Assembly: GCF_022354825.1 (NCBI RefSeq)
Contig: NZ_CP031168.1
Span: 1,303,501-1,367,500 of the forward strand
Reading direction: 5' to 3'
DNA length: 64,000 bases
Source of the DNA: Paenibacillus sp. H1-7
GTDB lineage: Bacteria; Bacillota; Bacilli; Paenibacillales; NBRC-103111
This document shows positions 62,512 to 64,000 of the stretch, piece by piece (the stretch's first letter is position 1; each line of letters opens with the position of its first letter). Both the position numbers and the translations under genes were made by a program. The notes beneath the pieces were generated by a model, which saw only the letters and a list, made by a program, of their open reading frames with translations, had not been told where the DNA came from and ran no database searches.

Positions 62512-63393
62512 ATGAAGAGAAATACCAATATCATGGAACGTGCGTTCGATTGGGGTATTCACGGTATTTTGCTGCTGCTGGTTGTTATTACGCTGTATCC
62601 GCTGCTGCACGTGGCCTTCTCGTCCTTAAGCGATGCGAATCAGATCGTTGCTCACAGAGGGATTCTGTGGAAGCCTCTAGGCTTCAGCGTGGAAGCTTAC
62701 AAGAGCGTGTTCGACAACCCGGATATTTTGAAAGGATACCGCAATACGCTGTTTATCGTCGTGTTCGGCGTAGCGGTCAATTTGCTCGTGACGGCGCTCG
62801 GAGCCTACGTGCTGTCGCGCAGAAACGTCATGTGGAATAAAGTGTTCATCTTTGTTATCGTGCTGACAATGTTTTTCAACGGCGGCTTGATCCCGATGTA
62901 TTTGATCGTCAAAAATGTCGGCCTGATCGATTCCCTGTGGGCGACGATTATTCCTTTTGCCGTCAATACGTTCAACCTGATCATTATGCGTACGGCGTTC
63001 ATGTCGGTGCCGGAAAGTCTGGAGGAGTCGGCCAAGATCGACGGGGCGAATCATTTCACGATTTTGTTCAAAATCATTATTCCGCTCTCCATGCCGGTCA
63101 TTGCGGTTATGATCCTGTATTATGCGGTAGAGAAGTGGAACGGCTGGTTTTATGCGTCGGTGTTTCTTAAGGATCGCGAGCTGTTCCCGCTGCAGCTGAT
63201 ACTGCGTGAAATTTTGCTGGCGAACTCGACTGACAGCATGTCCTCGGGTGCCGATGCGGCCGACAGGTTCCAAATCGGGGAGACGATCAAGTATGCAACC
63301 ATCATGGTAGCCACGGTGCCGATCTTGTGCGTGTATCCGTTCGTGCAAAAATATTTTGTCAAAGGCGTCATGGTGGGTGCTTTGAAGGGCTAA
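62512..63393 (+). CDS. sugar ABC permease (LplC/YtcP-like)
   Basis: A 293-residue CUT1 permease, ATG 62512 behind AAAGGAGG. Six segments; the EAA motif is EESAKIDGANHFTILFKIII. The YtcP-type start IHGILLLLVVITLYPLLHVA and the C-terminal MVGALKG match the family. It pairs with the permease at 61531. Confidence 0.92.
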   Translation: MKRNTNIMERAFDWGIHGILLLLVVITLYPLLHVAFSSLSDANQIVAHRGILWKPLGFSVEAYKSVFDNPDILKGYRNTLFIVVFGVAVNLLVTALGAYVLSRRNVMWNKVFIFVIVLTMFFNGGLIPMYLIVKNVGLIDSLWATIIPFAVNTFNLIIMRTAFMSVPESLEESAKIDGANHFTILFKIIIPLSMPVIAVMILYYAVEKWNGWFYASVFLKDRELFPLQLILREILLANSTDSMSSGADAADRFQIGETIKYATIMVATVPILCVYPFVQKYFVKGVMVGALKG

Positions 63394-63426
63394 CGCTTGG
63401 TTTGAAAGCTCTCGATGCTCTAAATG

Positions 63427-63475
63427 GATCGCATAGTCTCCTTTTTGGTAAAAGAGGAGGGATGCGGTCTTTTTG
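63427..63475 (+). terminator. terminator of the lplABC-type operon
   Basis: GATCGCAT.GTCTCCT pairs with AGGAGGG.ATGCGGTC over about 12 nt, followed by TTTTTG. Confidence 0.8.
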
Positions 63476-63574
63476 CTGTGCGCAAAAAAATGCAGGCGAA
63501 TTCATATCATCTGTGCAACCTTTGGAAAGCTTGCTCCGTCTAGAGGGTAACTCCGGAGTTGAAAATGGAAATGA

Positions 63575-63586
63575 TACCAAATGGTA
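63575..63586. promoter_or_regulatory. short inverted repeat before the S-layer-homology gene
   Basis: TACCA-AA-TGGTA lies 35 bp upstream of the start codon, next to TTATAAAA. It may be an operator or a chance palindrome. Confidence 0.25.
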
Positions 63587-63620
63587 CTTATAAAACATAC
63601 GCTACGGGAAGGTGACATTG

Positions 63621-64000
63621 ATGATGAAGAAGAAGTTTGTGACGCTTGTTTCTGCCGCAGCCTTGCTGTGCACGGTTTCGGCCGGTTCGGTTTATGCTTT
63701 CACCGATCTGGATTCTGCGGACAAGGAGCCGGTTAACGCGTTGAAGGATAGAGGAATCGTGAGCGGGATCGACAGCCAGCATTTTGCTCCCCGCGGCCAA
63801 ATCAGCTTTGCCCAAAGCATCAGCATGATCGTGAAGGGGCTGGATTTGAATCTGGATTTGGTGAAATTCATCAAAAAGCCGGAGGCGTCCGACTATTTTA
63901 CGAATGTTCCTAACGATGCGTGGTATGCGGAAGCCTTTATTATCGCCAAAGTGAACGGCCTCGATATTCCGAAGGACGTCGATCCTAACGCGAAGGTGAC
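63621..64000 (+). CDS. S-layer-homology domain protein (partial)
   Basis: It begins ATGATG at 63621 behind GGGAAGGTGA and runs off the window after 126 codons. A signal peptide of about 27 residues ends VSAGSVYA. SLH-type sequence follows: FTDLDSADKEPVNALKDRG with GIVSG and the Arg/Gln-containing loop FAPRGQISFAQ, then a second unit with YFTNVPNDAWYAEAFIIAK. The domains bind pyruvylated secondary cell-wall polymers and hold the protein on the surface. The remaining domains lie outside the window, so its activity is unknown. Confidence 0.85.
   Translation, partial: MMKKKFVTLVSAAALLCTVSAGSVYAFTDLDSADKEPVNALKDRGIVSGIDSQHFAPRGQISFAQSISMIVKGLDLNLDLVKFIKKPEASDYFTNVPNDAWYAEAFIIAKVNGLDIPKDVDPNAKV

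Noticed and set aside
1..64000. CRISPR arrays, tRNA/rRNA genes, insertion sequences, prophage
   Set aside because: I looked for regular repeat-spacer patterns, transposase motifs and RNA gene sequences and found none.

Overview
The window reads as a chromosomal segment of an endospore-forming, Gram-positive bacterium of the Paenibacillus type. The evidence is a family-H acid-soluble spore protein gene, a CotD-like coat gene, a gerA-type germination operon and a Spo0E-like gene. Lipobox-bearing ABC binding proteins, CcpA-type cre sites, an S-layer-homology protein and a very large membrane-anchored AraC regulator of the kind Paenibacillus pairs with sugar transporters agree with this. I see no rRNA, tRNA, CRISPR array, insertion sequence or phage.

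Region by region. 1-3.9 kb: partial XRE regulator, SAM methyltransferase behind a MerR-type promoter, PfpI/DJ-1 protein, divergent MATE pump. 4.0-7.3 kb: methyltransferase, DedA, response regulator and histidine kinase in one operon. 7.4-11.5 kb: HAD phosphatase broken by an 8-bp tandem duplication, AraC-type regulator, sspH, MFS pump, cotD-like gene. 11.6-14.7 kb: actin-like ParM homologue, M23 peptidase, bactofilin and a DUF1540 gene. 14.8-21.0 kb: cobalamin riboswitch with its own terminator, controlling a [2Fe-2S] ferredoxin-like protein and a five-gene Nik/Opp-type ABC importer. 21.2-25.3 kb: four-gene ger operon.

25.4-35.4 kb is a phosphorus-starvation island. phoX-tatA-tatC runs leftward. 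Binding protein, ATPase, fused permease, phnX, phnW and a DeoR regulator for 2-aminoethylphosphonate run rightward. Three arrays of 11-bp-spaced PhoP-box hexamers sit in front of phoX, of the binding protein and of the ATPase. The likely logic is secreted phosphatase plus its Tat export machine, and import and C-P cleavage of 2-aminoethylphosphonate via phosphonoacetaldehyde.

35.5-49.0 kb is the least conventional part. A cytosolic GntR DNA-binding domain is fused to an ABC-type solute-binding domain. Next come an MDR dehydrogenase, a cytosolic beta-propeller protein, two Gfo/Idh/MocA oxidoreductases, a frameshifted TIM-barrel isomerase/epimerase, a lone lipoprotein binding protein with no permease, an M55 D-aminopeptidase and a secreted paralogue of the propeller protein with a carbohydrate-binding-like N-terminus. 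This looks like an uncharacterised catabolic locus, and it is my best candidate for an undescribed system.

49.1-64.0 kb: KtrB/TrkH K+ transporter, Spo0E-like peptide, serine beta-lactamase-like hydrolase, a small membrane-anchored protein, an rbs-type sugar ABC operon (leftward), the 793-residue AraC sensor-regulator, an lplABC-type sugar importer behind a perfect cre site, and the start of an S-layer-homology protein cut by the window end. All functional statements rest on reading the sequence by eye; no database search was possible.
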